The notes beneath the pieces were generated by a model. That model saw nothing but the letters and a program-made list of their open reading frames with translations, was not told the origin of the DNA and did not search any database. A stretch of 14,317 nt of DNA from an uncultured Clostridia bacterium (GTDB lineage Bacteria; Bacillota_A; Clostridia; Christensenellales; Aristaeellaceae): assembly GCA_934645275.1 (NCBI GenBank), contig CAKUDW010000023.1, positions 1 through 14,317 of the forward strand, in the 5' to 3' direction. Below, in pieces: positions 1 to 7,419 of the stretch. A program made the position numbers and the translations under genes. Within the stretch, counting starts at the first letter, position 1, and every line of letters begins with the position of its first letter.

Positions 1-300
1 TGCATGATGCAGCAGATGCATCCCACCAACATGCTGGGCATGGAAATGAACATCATCGCGGGCGTGGTGCTGGGCGGTACGTCCATTGCGGGCGGTTCCG
101 GCACGTTGTTCGGCTGCATGCTGGGTACGGCGCTGATCGTGGCGGTTGAAAATTCTATGATCCTTATCGGCATTCCGACTGTTTGGAAGGATGTGTTTGT
201 CGGCGCGCTGATCGTCGTCGGCACCGGCATTTCCGCCATGCAGGTTACGCGCGCTCAGAAGGCCGGCCTGCGCAATCTGAAGAAGGAGGCGGCAAAATGA
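1..300 (+). CDS. ABC transporter permease, sugar/AI-2 type (3' part only)
   Basis: The reading frame is open from the first base of the window, so the start lies upstream and only the last 99 residues are visible. The segment carries the C-terminal signature of RbsC/LsrC-type permeases (BPD_transp_2 family): a hydrophobic helix followed by VVLGGTSIAGGSGTLFG, then further helices and a basic cytoplasmic tail ending LRNLKKEAAK. Such proteins form the membrane channel of ribose, galactofuranose or autoinducer-2 type ABC importers. The stop codon overlaps the start of a second permease (ATGA at 297-300), so the two are translationally coupled and probably form a heterodimeric channel. The ATPase and substrate-binding protein would be expected upstream, outside the window. 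The substrate cannot be read from this fragment. Confidence 0.9.
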   Translation, partial: CMMQQMHPTNMLGMEMNIIAGVVLGGTSIAGGSGTLFGCMLGTALIVAVENSMILIGIPTVWKDVFVGALIVVGTGISAMQVTRAQKAGLRNLKKEAAK

Positions 301-1328
301 ACGCGATAGTAAAGCTTTACAGGCGTGACCGCCACATTTCCCGTCTGGTATTGATGATGGCCGCATGGCTGATTTTCATGGCGATTACCTGCTTCGATAA
401 GTTTTTTGCCATCAAGAATTTTCAGAAAATCGCTACCACCTTCCCCGAATTCGGGCTGATGGCGTTGGGCGCGATGTTGTGCATGATAACCGGCGGTATC
501 GATCTGTCCTCTGTGGGCATTGCGAATCTGACCGGCATCATGATGGCGCTGTTCATGAAAAACCAGGTGAACGAGGCCGGCGAGGCGGCTGGTTGGGTTA
601 TTCCCGCGGCGTTGCTGCTGTCCATGCTCTGCGGTATGCTGGCAGGCGCAATCAACGGCCTGCTGGTTTCTAAAATCAAGATTCCGCCGATTCTGGCCAC
701 GATGGGCATTAATCAGTTGCTGACTGGCGTTTCCATGGTCATTACCAACGGTAAGGCCGTCAGCGGTATTCCCAATGCCTATTCAGAAATCATCAACAAC
801 AAGATTCTGAAGGTGGTCCCCGGCAAGCGCGGCACGGTATCCGGGCTGATTCCGGTGCAGCTGATCATCTTCCTGATCGTTGCGGTTATCATCTGGTTTC
901 TCATCAGCCGCACGACTTACGGCAAGAAACTGTACATGATCGGCACCAATGAAAAGGTGGCGCGTTTCTCCGGCCTGAAGGTGGATCGCGTACTGATTAA
1001 GACCTATGCGCTTTCCGGCATTTGCGCGGCGCTGGGCGGCATGATCATGCTGGCCAATTATTCCGTGGCCCGCTCGGATTACGGCAGCCAGTACACCCTG
1101 CAATGCATCCTGATTGCTGTGCTTGGCGGCGTGAGCCCCACGGGTGGTCGCGGTAGACTTTCCGGCGTGATGCTGGCCATCGTGCTGCTGTCGCTGTTGG
1201 AGGCCGGCATCAACCGTTTCCCGCAGATTTCGCCCTACTATATCACGCTGATCTGGGGCGCGGTGCTGCTCTTGGTTATGGTGCTGAACTATTTTGTGGA
1301 TCATCCGCTGGTAAAAAAGAAGAATTGA
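297..1328 (+). CDS. ABC transporter permease, sugar/AI-2 type, second subunit
   Basis: A 343-residue polytopic membrane protein of the RbsC/LsrD-like BPD_transp_2 family. The family motif GGIDLS is at residues 66-71. The cytoplasmic coupling loop ARFSGLKVDRVLIKTYALSG, which should contact the ATPase, is at about 222-241. The conserved LGGVSPTGGRGRLSG stretch is at about 276-290. The ATG at 297 is chosen because AGGAGG (284-289) sits 7 nt upstream and the ATGA overlap with the preceding permease is typical of an operon; an in-frame extension to 183 would run through the neighbouring gene. Length and hydrophobic pattern (about ten segments) are normal for the family. This is the last gene of its operon, followed by a strong terminator. 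Two adjacent, different permeases suggest a heterodimeric importer, but the substrate is unknown. Confidence 0.93.
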   Translation: MNAIVKLYRRDRHISRLVLMMAAWLIFMAITCFDKFFAIKNFQKIATTFPEFGLMALGAMLCMITGGIDLSSVGIANLTGIMMALFMKNQVNEAGEAAGWVIPAALLLSMLCGMLAGAINGLLVSKIKIPPILATMGINQLLTGVSMVITNGKAVSGIPNAYSEIINNKILKVVPGKRGTVSGLIPVQLIIFLIVAVIIWFLISRTTYGKKLYMIGTNEKVARFSGLKVDRVLIKTYALSGICAALGGMIMLANYSVARSDYGSQYTLQCILIAVLGGVSPTGGRGRLSGVMLAIVLLSLLEAGINRFPQISPYYITLIWGAVLLLVMVLNYFVDHPLVKKKN

Positions 1329-1336
1329 TTTCAATG

Positions 1337-1366
1337 AAGGCTCCGACCAAATGGGTCGGAGCCTTT
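1337..1366 (+). terminator. Rho-independent terminator of the permease operon
   Basis: A perfect 12-bp stem (AAGGCTCCGACC at 1337-1348 with its complement at 1354-1365) has a 5-nt loop and is followed by a short T-rich stretch. It lies 8 bases after the permease stop codon. Confidence 0.88.
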
Positions 1367-1378
1367 ACCGTTTAGCGC

Positions 1379-1407
1379 TTGTCCGGCGCTCGCCGTTATG
1401 ATAAAAT
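1379..1407 (+). promoter_or_regulatory. Sigma-A promoter of the MATE gene, extended -10
   Basis: TTGTCC (1379-1384) is separated by 17 bp from TAAAAT (1402-1407), with TGA just before it giving an extended -10. An alternative TATAAT lies at 1409-1414 but has no -35 at proper spacing. The predicted start near 1414 gives a leader of about 35 nt. Confidence 0.65.
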
Positions 1408-1449
1408 ATATAATTGAATGTCTTATCATATGGGAGAGGTCTTTTTCAA

Positions 1450-2811
1450 ATGCTTACCAGGGACAGATCATTCTACAAAACCTTTATCAAACTCTGCTTG
1501 GCGCTGATGCTGGAGCAGGCGGTGATCCTGAGCGTCAATCTGGCCGACAACCTGATGCTGGGCACCTATTCAGAGGCAGCGCTCTCGGGCGTGGCGGCAG
1601 TCAATCAGGTACAGTTCGTGTATCAGCAGGTGGTCTATGCCATTGCGAACGCGGTAATCGTGCTGGGCAGCCAGTATTGGGGCCAGCGGCGCATGAACGA
1701 AATCCGAGATATTGCGGGCGTGGGTGTCCGGCTTGAAATTGCGCTGGCCGTGCTGCTGTTTGTGCTGGTCAGCCTGTTTCCGCAGGGCGTGCTGCGCCTC
1801 TTTACGAAAAACACGGCCTTCATCGAGGAAGGTGTGGCGTATCTGAAGATTATTCGCTTCACCTATATCTTTTTCGCGCTCACGGCTGTGATGCTCAGCT
1901 CGATGCGCGTGGTTGAAACGGTGAAGATTGCGCTGCGCGTGTCGGTCATTTCGCTGATCGTAAACGTTATCATTAACTATATTTTGATCGGCGGTAACTT
2001 CGGCGCGCCGGAAATGGGCGCGCGCGGCGCGGCAATCGGTACGCTTGCAGCAAGAATCGTGGAATTCGTGATCGTGTCGTTCTACTGCCTGCGCGACGAG
2101 CGGTTGGGCCTGCGGTTGAAGCACATGCTGGGCTTCAATAAGACCATTTTTTGGGATTTTATCAAAATTTCAATGCCGATTCTATTTTCGAGCCTGATGT
2201 GGGGCGTAAGCAACGCACTGCAAACGGTGATTCTTGGGCATATGGACGATTCAGCCATCGCGGCGCAGTCCATTTCAAGCACAGTATTTCTGCTGCTGAA
2301 GGTCACAGCTGTGGGCGCCGCGTCGGCAGCTTCGGTCATTATCGGCAAAACTGTGGGCGAGGGGGATATGCCTAAGCTTCGGGAGTATACGATAACGTTG
2401 CAGATACTGTTCGCCAGCATCGGTTTGCTGTCGGGGTTGATTATGTTCACAATTCGTGTGCCGCTGCTGAGCGTGTACGCGCCCAAGATTTCGGCGGCAA
2501 CCTATGCGCTGGCCAATGTGTATATGATTATCCAATCGGCCGTGCTGGCATGCACCGGCTATCAGATGCCGGTGAACACGGGCATTATACGGGGTGGCGG
2601 TGACGCGCTCTTCGTCATGATCCTGGATATGGTGTCGCTGTTCGTGTTCATTCCACTGGCCATGTTAGGCGGCCTGGTGTGGCATTGGCCGACGATTGCA
2701 GTGATCATCTGTGTAAACGTGGATCAGCTGCTCAAATGCATTCCGGCGTTCATTCGCGTGAACCGCTATAAGTGGGTACACAAGCTTACGCGCGACGCAG
2801 CGCAAGCGTGA
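1450..2811 (+). CDS. MATE family efflux transporter
   Basis: A 453-residue membrane protein of the usual MATE length with about twelve hydrophobic segments. MATE-like stretches include VNLADNLMLG near residue 30 (the position of the common ADTLMVG motif), APEMGARGAAIGTLAARIVE between the fifth and sixth helices, and a second, homologous half beginning about DFIKISMPILFSSLMWG. The family exports organic cations or drugs in exchange for Na+ or H+; the substrate here is unknown. I take the ATG at 1450, which follows GGGAGAGG (1432-1439) by 10 nt. An in-frame TTG at 1414 would add twelve residues but coincides with the predicted transcription start, so it is less likely. The gene has its own promoter and is monocistronic. 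Confidence 0.92.
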   Translation: MLTRDRSFYKTFIKLCLALMLEQAVILSVNLADNLMLGTYSEAALSGVAAVNQVQFVYQQVVYAIANAVIVLGSQYWGQRRMNEIRDIAGVGVRLEIALAVLLFVLVSLFPQGVLRLFTKNTAFIEEGVAYLKIIRFTYIFFALTAVMLSSMRVVETVKIALRVSVISLIVNVIINYILIGGNFGAPEMGARGAAIGTLAARIVEFVIVSFYCLRDERLGLRLKHMLGFNKTIFWDFIKISMPILFSSLMWGVSNALQTVILGHMDDSAIAAQSISSTVFLLLKVTAVGAASAASVIIGKTVGEGDMPKLREYTITLQILFASIGLLSGLIMFTIRVPLLSVYAPKISAATYALANVYMIIQSAVLACTGYQMPVNTGIIRGGGDALFVMILDMVSLFVFIPLAMLGGLVWHWPTIAVIICVNVDQLLKCIPAFIRVNRYKWVHKLTRDAAQA

Positions 2812-2888
2812 GGGACGTTGGTAGATGACCGCAGCGCAGCCGCTGCATTGCGCTTTACGGAATTCCGCCTTCAAACTATGTTCTAAGT

Positions 2889-2948
2889 GCTGTCGGCGTT
2901 GCTCTGCTAGAGTTGCCGACCCACAAAACTCTAGTTTTACCAATTCCT
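2889..2948 (-). repeat. Dispersed structured repeat, copy A
   Basis: Read on the minus strand, this begins AGGAATTGG, has a first hairpin AAAAC-TAGA-GTTTT, then GGGTCGGC, an inner CTCT-AGC-AGAG tip, and closes with GCCGAC. It aligns with copies D and F. The closing half of the outer stem (expected AATTCCT) is missing here, and the sequence runs into AGCACTT; an AATTCC about 25 nt further on (2859-2866 region) could close a longer version. It lies downstream of the MATE gene, inside a gap of 313 bases that has no gene. Confidence 0.7.
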
Positions 2949-2962
2949 GTCTCCTAAAAACC

Positions 2963-2994
2963 GACGGCCAGTTTCCTTCTTGAAACCGCCCGTC
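2963..2994. other. Intergenic hairpin
   Basis: The stem GACGG/CCGTC (2963-2967, 2990-2994) encloses GTTTC/GAAAC around a CTTCTT loop. There is no T-run after it, so a terminator role is not supported. A second short hairpin (GGGGA...TTCCCC, about 3015-3032) follows. Function unknown. Confidence 0.5.
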
Positions 2995-3033
2995 ACAGAC
3001 TGTCGCAAAACCTAGGGGGAGCTTGCTTCCCCG

Positions 3034-3073
3034 TCTATCAGCTTGTCAAAATCTTTTTCGACAAGCTGATAGA
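3034..3073. repeat. Long intergenic hairpin with TTGTC/GACAA stem
   Basis: TCTATCAGCTTGTC (3034-3047) is perfectly complementary to 3060-3073, a 14-bp stem. The 12-nt interior can pair further (AAA with TTT). A related sequence (GCTTGTCGAAAA...TTTCGA) is cut off at the end of the window. It abuts the terminator at 3073. Confidence 0.6.
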
Positions 3074-3103
3074 GAGCCGACCCTTTTTCGGGTCGGCTCT
3101 TTC
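3073..3103 (+). terminator. Terminator between convergent MATE and kinase genes
   Basis: An 11-bp perfect stem AGAGCCGACCC/GGGTCGGCTCT (3073-3083, 3090-3100) with a TTTTTC loop is followed by TTTCATATTATC. The T-rich side is on the plus strand, so it best serves the MATE transcript, although about 260 nt from its stop. The stem could also stop transcription of the convergent kinase. Confidence 0.75.
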
Positions 3104-3124
3104 ATATTATCTTATACTATTCTA

Positions 3125-3958
3125 CTATCCCTGCTTCAATTGCGTCATCAACTCCGGCAGCATCGCCTCAAAATCCACGCCGTACCAGCGGTGGTCTGGA
3201 CAGCTCATCGAGTATTTCAGGCAATCGAAGGTGAAATCGGCGGCCATGCGCGCAGCAGTTTCAATGCCCGCGCCGCGCGCCGCCATGCCGGCATATACAG
3301 AGGCAAACAGGTCACCCGTACCGTGCGAGGACAGAGCCAGCCGCTCGTGTGCATAAGTAAAGGGGTTTTGACCGGCGCAAATCAGGCCCGTGCGGTCGCC
3401 ATCGAAGTGGCAGCTGGTGATGAGCACATTCTTCAGCTTTTTACCCAGCAGCGCGCCGCTGCTTTTCGCCAACGCGTGGGAATGTCCGGGCGAATCGCCA
3501 AAGGGCATATCAAGCAGAAAGCACAGCTCCGTCACGTTTGGCAGAATGACGTCCGCACGGGCGCAGAGCCTGCGCATGGCGCGCACATAAGCTGCATCAA
3601 AGCCTGCATAGAGCTGGCCGTTGTCGCCGAACGCGGGATCAAGCACTACGCCAACGCCATCTTCAGCAAAGGCGTCCAGAAAGCGCGCGGTCATGTCGAT
3701 TAGTCGCAGCGATCCCAGATAGCCGATATAGATCAGATCAAAGCGCAGCCGCAGTGCCCGCCAGTGTGCAATGATCTTTTCGGCCTCGTCGGCAAAATCA
3801 AGAAAGGTAAAGCCATTGAAGGCGGTGTGCGCTGAAAGTATGGCTGTGGGCAGCACGGCGGTTTCGCAACCCATTGCGGGCAGCACAGCCATCGCCACGC
3901 CCAGCGAACAGCGGCCGATGCAGGACAAATCCTGAATCACGGCGACGCGTTTGGTCAT
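3125..3958 (-). CDS. pdxY: Pyridoxal/pyridoxamine kinase (PdxK/PdxY family)
   Basis: A 277-residue protein of the ribokinase-like PfkB/ThiD superfamily; it would phosphorylate vitamin B6 vitamers with ATP in the cytoplasm. Visible features are the N-terminal strand followed by LSCIGRCSLG (residues 11-20, substrate side), DPAFGDNG (107-114), LPNVTE (139-144) and the anion-hole/catalytic motif SHGTGDLFAS (211-220), with D216 as catalytic base. Length fits PdxY-like kinases, and the family in Clostridia is usually annotated pyridoxamine kinase. An in-frame stop lies just upstream, so the ATG at 3958 is the first possible ATG; its GGAG (3971-3974) is rather distant at 12 nt. It has its own promoter overlapping the end of the upstream operon. 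A hydroxymethylpyrimidine kinase role is possible but less likely from the PdxY-like GTGD context. Confidence 0.87.
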   Translation of the reverse strand: MTKRVAVIQDLSCIGRCSLGVAMAVLPAMGCETAVLPTAILSAHTAFNGFTFLDFADEAEKIIAHWRALRLRFDLIYIGYLGSLRLIDMTARFLDAFAEDGVGVVLDPAFGDNGQLYAGFDAAYVRAMRRLCARADVILPNVTELCFLLDMPFGDSPGHSHALAKSSGALLGKKLKNVLITSCHFDGDRTGLICAGQNPFTYAHERLALSSHGTGDLFASVYAGMAARGAGIETAARMAADFTFDCLKYSMSCPDHRWYGVDFEAMLPELMTQLKQG

Positions 3959-3990
3959 TCGTTCATCACGCTCCGGTTTTTTCTGGCTTT

Positions 3991-4019
3991 AGTATAGCGC
4001 CTCGGGCGTTAATTTTCAA
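3991..4019 (-). promoter_or_regulatory. Sigma-A promoter of the pyridoxal kinase gene
   Basis: On the minus strand TTGAAA (4014-4019) is 17 bp from TATACT (3991-3996), giving a leader of about 25-30 nt. The -35 overlaps the stop codon of the DUF1667 gene (TGA at 4016-4018), so the kinase can be transcribed apart from the redox operon. Confidence 0.7.
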
Positions 4020-4381
4020 GGCGCTACGTCCACGCCGCGCGTAGCCAACAGATTCGCGCCGCTTCCGGCAATGTTGCGCACGAGTATATCGCCGATGTGG
4101 ACCGGCGCGCTGACCGAAACGCCGTGAATTTCATTCATGACGCACATGACCAGTGCTTTGTCCACCGGCGCGCTGGTCTTTACCGAGGCGCGCGCCAGAT
4201 TGCCGCCGCGCACTGCCACAGAGGCCGTAACCACGCGCACGGGTGAAACACATTCCTGCCGCGCGTACTTTTCGCCGCGCTTGCAACCATAGCCGCTCAC
4301 GCTCAGAACAACGCCGCTTTCAATCTCGGCGGCGATAGGGCAACCCATTGGGCAGCAGATGCAGGTGATTTCCCGTTTCAT
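4016..4381 (-). CDS. DUF1667 cysteine-rich small protein of the redox operon
   Basis: A 121-residue protein. The N-terminal region holds C7, C10 and C14 in a CxxCPxGC motif (with an extra C9), then C33 in GYGCKRGEKYA and C44. This cysteine pattern is typical of DUF1667 proteins, which occur almost always next to GlpO-like and FAD-dependent oxidoreductase genes. The cysteines suggest an Fe-S or other metal site, but this is inferred. The ATG at 4381 overlaps the upstream stop (ATGA, 4378-4381). A longer in-frame reading from 4528 would lie entirely inside the neighbouring gene and is rejected. It is presumably a third component of a redox complex with the two upstream products. No function has been read from it beyond that association. 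Confidence 0.87.
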   Translation of the reverse strand: MKREITCICCPMGCPIAAEIESGVVLSVSGYGCKRGEKYARQECVSPVRVVTASVAVRGGNLARASVKTSAPVDKALVMCVMNEIHGVSVSAPVHIGDILVRNIAGSGANLLATRGVDVAP

Positions 4382-5637
4382 TTGTCGCTCGCCTCCACCC
4401 AGATTTTGATTTCGCCATCGCCCAGCTGATCGCGCTGCAAATTGATCTCTTCCATCTGTCCGGGCGTCATGATGCGCTTTTTGCGCCGCAGAAGTTCGCG
4501 GCCGCCGCATGAGACGCATAGCAGGCAATCGCGCATTTCACGCCGTACGCGGAAGCGCACGGTAATCTGTTCCGGCATGCGCGCCAGGTCGACGCACTGC
4601 GGCACCGGGCCTGTGATTTCCATGCCGGAGACGATCGGAACGCGGCTTTGCGTGCGTTCGACCGGGCCGTTTCGCAGGTATTCGGCGGCGGCGCGTCCGG
4701 CGGCTTCGGCTTCCTCGGATACGTAGTCCACCAGATCGTGTACGTGCAGCACGTTGCCGCAAGCAAACACGCCCGGCACACCGGTTTCAAAGTTATCGCG
4801 GACGCGCGGTCCCCGGGTAGCCGGGTCAATTTCAACGCCCGCCAGCTCGCTGAGCTCGTTTTCGGGCAACAGGCCGACGGAGAGCAGCAGCGTATCGCAG
4901 GGAACGACTTCCTCTGTGCCGGAAATCGGACGATGATTTTCGTCTACGCGCGCAAGCACGATGGCCTCCACCCGGCGCTTGCCGCGCACCTCCACCACCG
5001 TGTGATTCAGCAGCAGCGGGATGTTGAAATCATCCAGACACTGCACGATGTTGCGCTTTAGCCCACTGGAATAGGGCATCAATTCTGCGACGCATTTCAC
5101 GTGCGCGCCCTCGAGCGTCAGCCGCCGCGCCATAATCAGGCCGATATCGCCCGAACCCAGAATCACGATTTCATGGCCAGGCATGCGGCCCTCGATGTTG
5201 ATCATGCGCTGTGCCGCACCTGCACTGTAAATACCCGCAGGCCGGAATCCCGGAATATTCAGCGCACCGCGCGGACGTTCGCGGCAGCCCATGGCCAGAA
5301 TCAGCGCGCCTGCCTGCATGCGCTTCAGGCCACAGGCCGCGCCGCTCACAGTGAGCGTGCGATCGGGCGCGATGTCGGTCACCATTGCGCCGGTCAGATA
5401 GGGAATATTCATTTCGCGTACCCTGGAAGTGAAGCGGTCGGCATATTCTGGGCCGGTCAGCTCTTCGCCAAAGCGATGCAGACCGAAACCGTTGTGAATG
5501 CACTGGTTCAGTATGCCGCCGAGCGCACTCTCGCGTTCCAGAATCAGTATGTCCCCAATGCCCGCTTCACGGGCGGCGACGGCGGCTGCAAGTCCCGCGG
5601 GGCCGCCGCCAATAATGATGAGCTCGTGCCGTTCCAT
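4378..5637 (-). CDS. FAD/NAD(P)-dependent oxidoreductase (GlpO/DUF1667-associated)
   Basis: A 419-residue flavoprotein of the pyridine nucleotide-disulfide oxidoreductase fold. FAD is bound by the N-terminal GGGPAG (10-15) and by the C-terminal ATG-like stretch PGVFACGNVLHVHDLVDYV (288-306). A second nucleotide-binding fold has GSGDIG (161-166) for NAD(P)H. The C-terminal part contains C371, C374 and C377 (CLLCVSC), a possible cluster or metal site. It has QCIHNGFG at 45-52, conserved in this subgroup, and no CxxxxC redox disulfide of classical reductases at that place. It probably passes electrons between NAD(P) and the adjacent GlpO-like dehydrogenase. The start follows the upstream stop by 2 nt, with AGGAGG (5650-5655) 12 nt away, inside the preceding gene. 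Substrate is unproven. Confidence 0.9.
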   Translation of the reverse strand: MERHELIIIGGGPAGLAAAVAAREAGIGDILILERESALGGILNQCIHNGFGLHRFGEELTGPEYADRFTSRVREMNIPYLTGAMVTDIAPDRTLTVSGAACGLKRMQAGALILAMGCRERPRGALNIPGFRPAGIYSAGAAQRMINIEGRMPGHEIVILGSGDIGLIMARRLTLEGAHVKCVAELMPYSSGLKRNIVQCLDDFNIPLLLNHTVVEVRGKRRVEAIVLARVDENHRPISGTEEVVPCDTLLLSVGLLPENELSELAGVEIDPATRGPRVRDNFETGVPGVFACGNVLHVHDLVDYVSEEAEAAGRAAAEYLRNGPVERTQSRVPIVSGMEITGPVPQCVDLARMPEQITVRFRVRREMRDCLLCVSCGGRELLRRKKRIMTPGQMEEINLQRDQLGDGEIKIWVEASDK

Positions 5638-5639
5638 AA

Positions 5640-7061
5640 TCAGCGGCAGCCTCCTTTCTCCATTTCCGAACCTGGACCGCACTTGGTGACGTTGAAATCG
5701 CTGCCCAATTCCCGGCGCAGCAGATCCATCACGCGCACGCCACAGAAACCGCCCTGGCAGCGGCCCATACCTGCGCGGGTGCGGCGCTTCACGCCGTCCA
5801 TTGACCGCGCGCCCAGCGGCCTGTGAATTGCATCCAGAATTTCGCCCTCGCTTATCTGTTCGCAGCGGCAGATGATGTTGCCGTAGGCCGGATTCTCTGC
5901 AATCAGCTGTTGGCGCGCTTCGAGATCCATTTCACGGGGACGTACTACATGGCGGTGTGGGTTGAAGTTTGTCTTTAGTTCTGCACAAAGCTCCTGTGCA
6001 ACGGCTTCGGCCAGATATTGGCCGATGGCGGGCGCAGCGCTCAGCCCGGGCGATTCAATACCGGCAGCCTCGAAGAAGCCGGGCGCGCTCTGGCCGACGA
6101 TGAAGTCGTGACCACCCTGCGCGAGGTGGGCGCGCAATCCGGAGAATGAAGTGATGACCAGCGACAGAGGCAGTTCCGGCACGCTTCTGTGCGCTACGGC
6201 GCATACGCTTTCAAGCCCGGCAGCAGTGGTGGCGGTATCCTCAGGATCAGAAATGTCTTCGGCAGTGGGGCCGAGCAGCAGGTTGCCATGTACCGTTGGC
6301 GTTACCAGCACGCCCTTGCCCAGCGGGCCGGGGGCTTGAAATATGGTATGGTGCACCAGGTTTCCGGCTTTGCGATCCAACAGCTGATACTGGCCGCGGC
6401 GCGGCTGCACGGCGATCTGCCGCGTACAGAGTGGATTGTGAAATGTAGCGGCGTGCAGTCCGGCGCAGCATACGATGATTCTTGCTTCAAAAGTGCCGCG
6501 TGAAGTGCTTATTTTCCAGCCGCTATCCGCGCGCTCAAGGTGTTCGACCGCAGTGCTCAGATGAAAGTCTACGCCGTTCTCACAGGCATTTTCGGCCAAC
6601 GCCTCACACATTTCAAACGGGCACACGATGCCGCCGGTGGGCGCATGTAGCGCGGCGCTAACTTCAGCGGAAAGCGAGGGTTCCAAGCGGCGCGCCACAT
6701 CGCCAGAGATGATTTTTAGCCCGGGTACGTCGTTTGCCGCGCCGCGCTGCATCAGCGTGTGCAGCATGGCTTCATCCGCTTCGCTGAAGGCAACCACCAG
6801 CGAACCGTTGCGCCGAAAAGGAATATCCAGCTCGGCGCTCAATACGTCCATCATGGCGTTGCCTTGCACATTGAAGCGCGCCTTCAGACTGCCGGGCTCG
6901 GCGTCGAACCCGGCATGGACGATGGCACTGTTGGCCTTACTGGTGCCCGCGCCCACGTCCTCCTCACGCTCCAGCACGCAGACGGACAGACGGTAGCGCG
7001 CGAGCGCCCGCGCCGTGGCGCAGCCTGTTACACCCGCGCCGATTACGGCCACATCATACAT
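5640..7061 (-). CDS. GlpO/GlpA-like FAD-dependent dehydrogenase with BFD [2Fe-2S] domain
   Basis: A 473-residue protein. The N-terminal DAO domain has the FAD motif GAGVTG (8-13) and TSKANSAIVHAGFD (40-53), characteristic of the glycerol-3-phosphate / L-2-hydroxyglutarate dehydrogenase group. The C-terminal BFD-like [2Fe-2S] domain has C398 and C400 (CRC) and C435 and C440 (CQGGFC). This is the architecture of the GlpO-type enzyme in Clostridia and Thermotoga, where it sits with an FAD reductase and a DUF1667 protein, often near glycerol kinase. No glycerol kinase is visible here, so oxidation of glycerol 3-phosphate is likely but another 2-hydroxy acid or polyol phosphate is possible. The ATG at 7061 is chosen because GGAGGG (7070-7075) sits 8 nt upstream; an in-frame ATG at 7091 has no well-placed SD. 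First gene of the operon. Confidence 0.9.
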   Translation of the reverse strand: MYDVAVIGAGVTGCATARALARYRLSVCVLEREEDVGAGTSKANSAIVHAGFDAEPGSLKARFNVQGNAMMDVLSAELDIPFRRNGSLVVAFSEADEAMLHTLMQRGAANDVPGLKIISGDVARRLEPSLSAEVSAALHAPTGGIVCPFEMCEALAENACENGVDFHLSTAVEHLERADSGWKISTSRGTFEARIIVCCAGLHAATFHNPLCTRQIAVQPRRGQYQLLDRKAGNLVHHTIFQAPGPLGKGVLVTPTVHGNLLLGPTAEDISDPEDTATTAAGLESVCAVAHRSVPELPLSLVITSFSGLRAHLAQGGHDFIVGQSAPGFFEAAGIESPGLSAAPAIGQYLAEAVAQELCAELKTNFNPHRHVVRPREMDLEARQQLIAENPAYGNIICRCEQISEGEILDAIHRPLGARSMDGVKRRTRAGMGRCQGGFCGVRVMDLLRRELGSDFNVTKCGPGSEMEKGGCR

Positions 7062-7174
7062 GTTTCTTGCCCTCCATTTCAAAAAACGCATTCATGGGGC
7101 GCTTCCGCCACCCCTCCTGTATGCCATTCTAGCTCCAGATAGGGTAATCGTGCTATCGGTAGAATGACCTAAAT

Positions 7175-7211
7175 GTTAAATTTAAGGCGTGAATCATAGA
7201 ACGAATTTAAC
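7175..7211. promoter_or_regulatory. Inverted repeat, possible operator
   Basis: Perfect 8-bp arms GTTAAATT and AATTTAAC separated by 21 bp lie upstream of the redox operon. The left arm also forms the palindrome TTAAATTTAA (7176-7185). In such an AT-rich stretch this could occur by chance. Confidence 0.25.
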
Positions 7212-7352
7212 AATAAAGTACTGAAAACCATTACTGTTAAAATAAAATGTAATTTGAGTTAAAAAACGAACACGATTGTGCCGCAGTGCGGCCGGAAATA
7301 GATTTGTTTCTGAAATTTTCTGCTGCCAGTAGCGTGCGCATGGAAATTCATG

Positions 7353-7358
7353 TATAAT
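7353..7358 (+). promoter_or_regulatory. Possible -10 element of the cell-wall operon
   Basis: A perfect TATAAT lies about 62 bases upstream of the SpoIID-like start, but I see no convincing -35 at 16-18 bp. A different sigma factor or an activator is possible. Confidence 0.4.
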
Positions 7359-7419
7359 AAAATAGAATAATTGTAGTTCGGCGTATCGATCTGCGAACGA
7401 GGCCGATTTTAGTTGATTC

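Larger units (their letters stand above)
7062..7419. other. AT-rich divergent intergenic region
   Basis: 358 bases without a gene between the divergent redox and cell-wall operons, clearly more AT-rich than the surrounding coding DNA. It contains an inverted repeat GTTAAATT/AATTTAAC (7175-7182 and 7204-7211, 21-bp spacer), a likely plus-strand -10 at 7353, and a GC-rich imperfect hairpin in the redox-operon leader (about 7096-7115). I could not find a minus-strand promoter with both hexamers at good spacing; TAGAAT (7126-7131) and TATGAT (7193-7198) are candidate -10 sites only. Confidence 0.6.

Noticed and set aside
1414..1449. TTG start for the MATE gene
   Set aside because: It coincides with the predicted transcription start and lacks an SD, while ATG at 1450 has GGGAGAGG upstream.
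2812..3124. tRNA or small RNA gene in the hairpin-rich gap
   Set aside because: No cloverleaf, anticodon arm or GTTCGA-type T-loop is present, and no promoter is seen for an independent transcript.
3023..3703. 226-residue open frame on the plus strand
   Set aside because: It begins inside the hairpin region and runs antisense to the pyridoxal kinase, with no domain.
5101..5826. 241-residue open frame on the plus strand
   Set aside because: Antisense to the FAD-oxidoreductase and GlpO-like genes, with no recognisable domain and low-complexity composition.
7054..7095. 13-codon upstream reading frame in the redox-operon leader
   Set aside because: Its nearest SD-like AGGAGGGG is about 15 nt away and separated by a hairpin. 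There is no evidence that it is translated.
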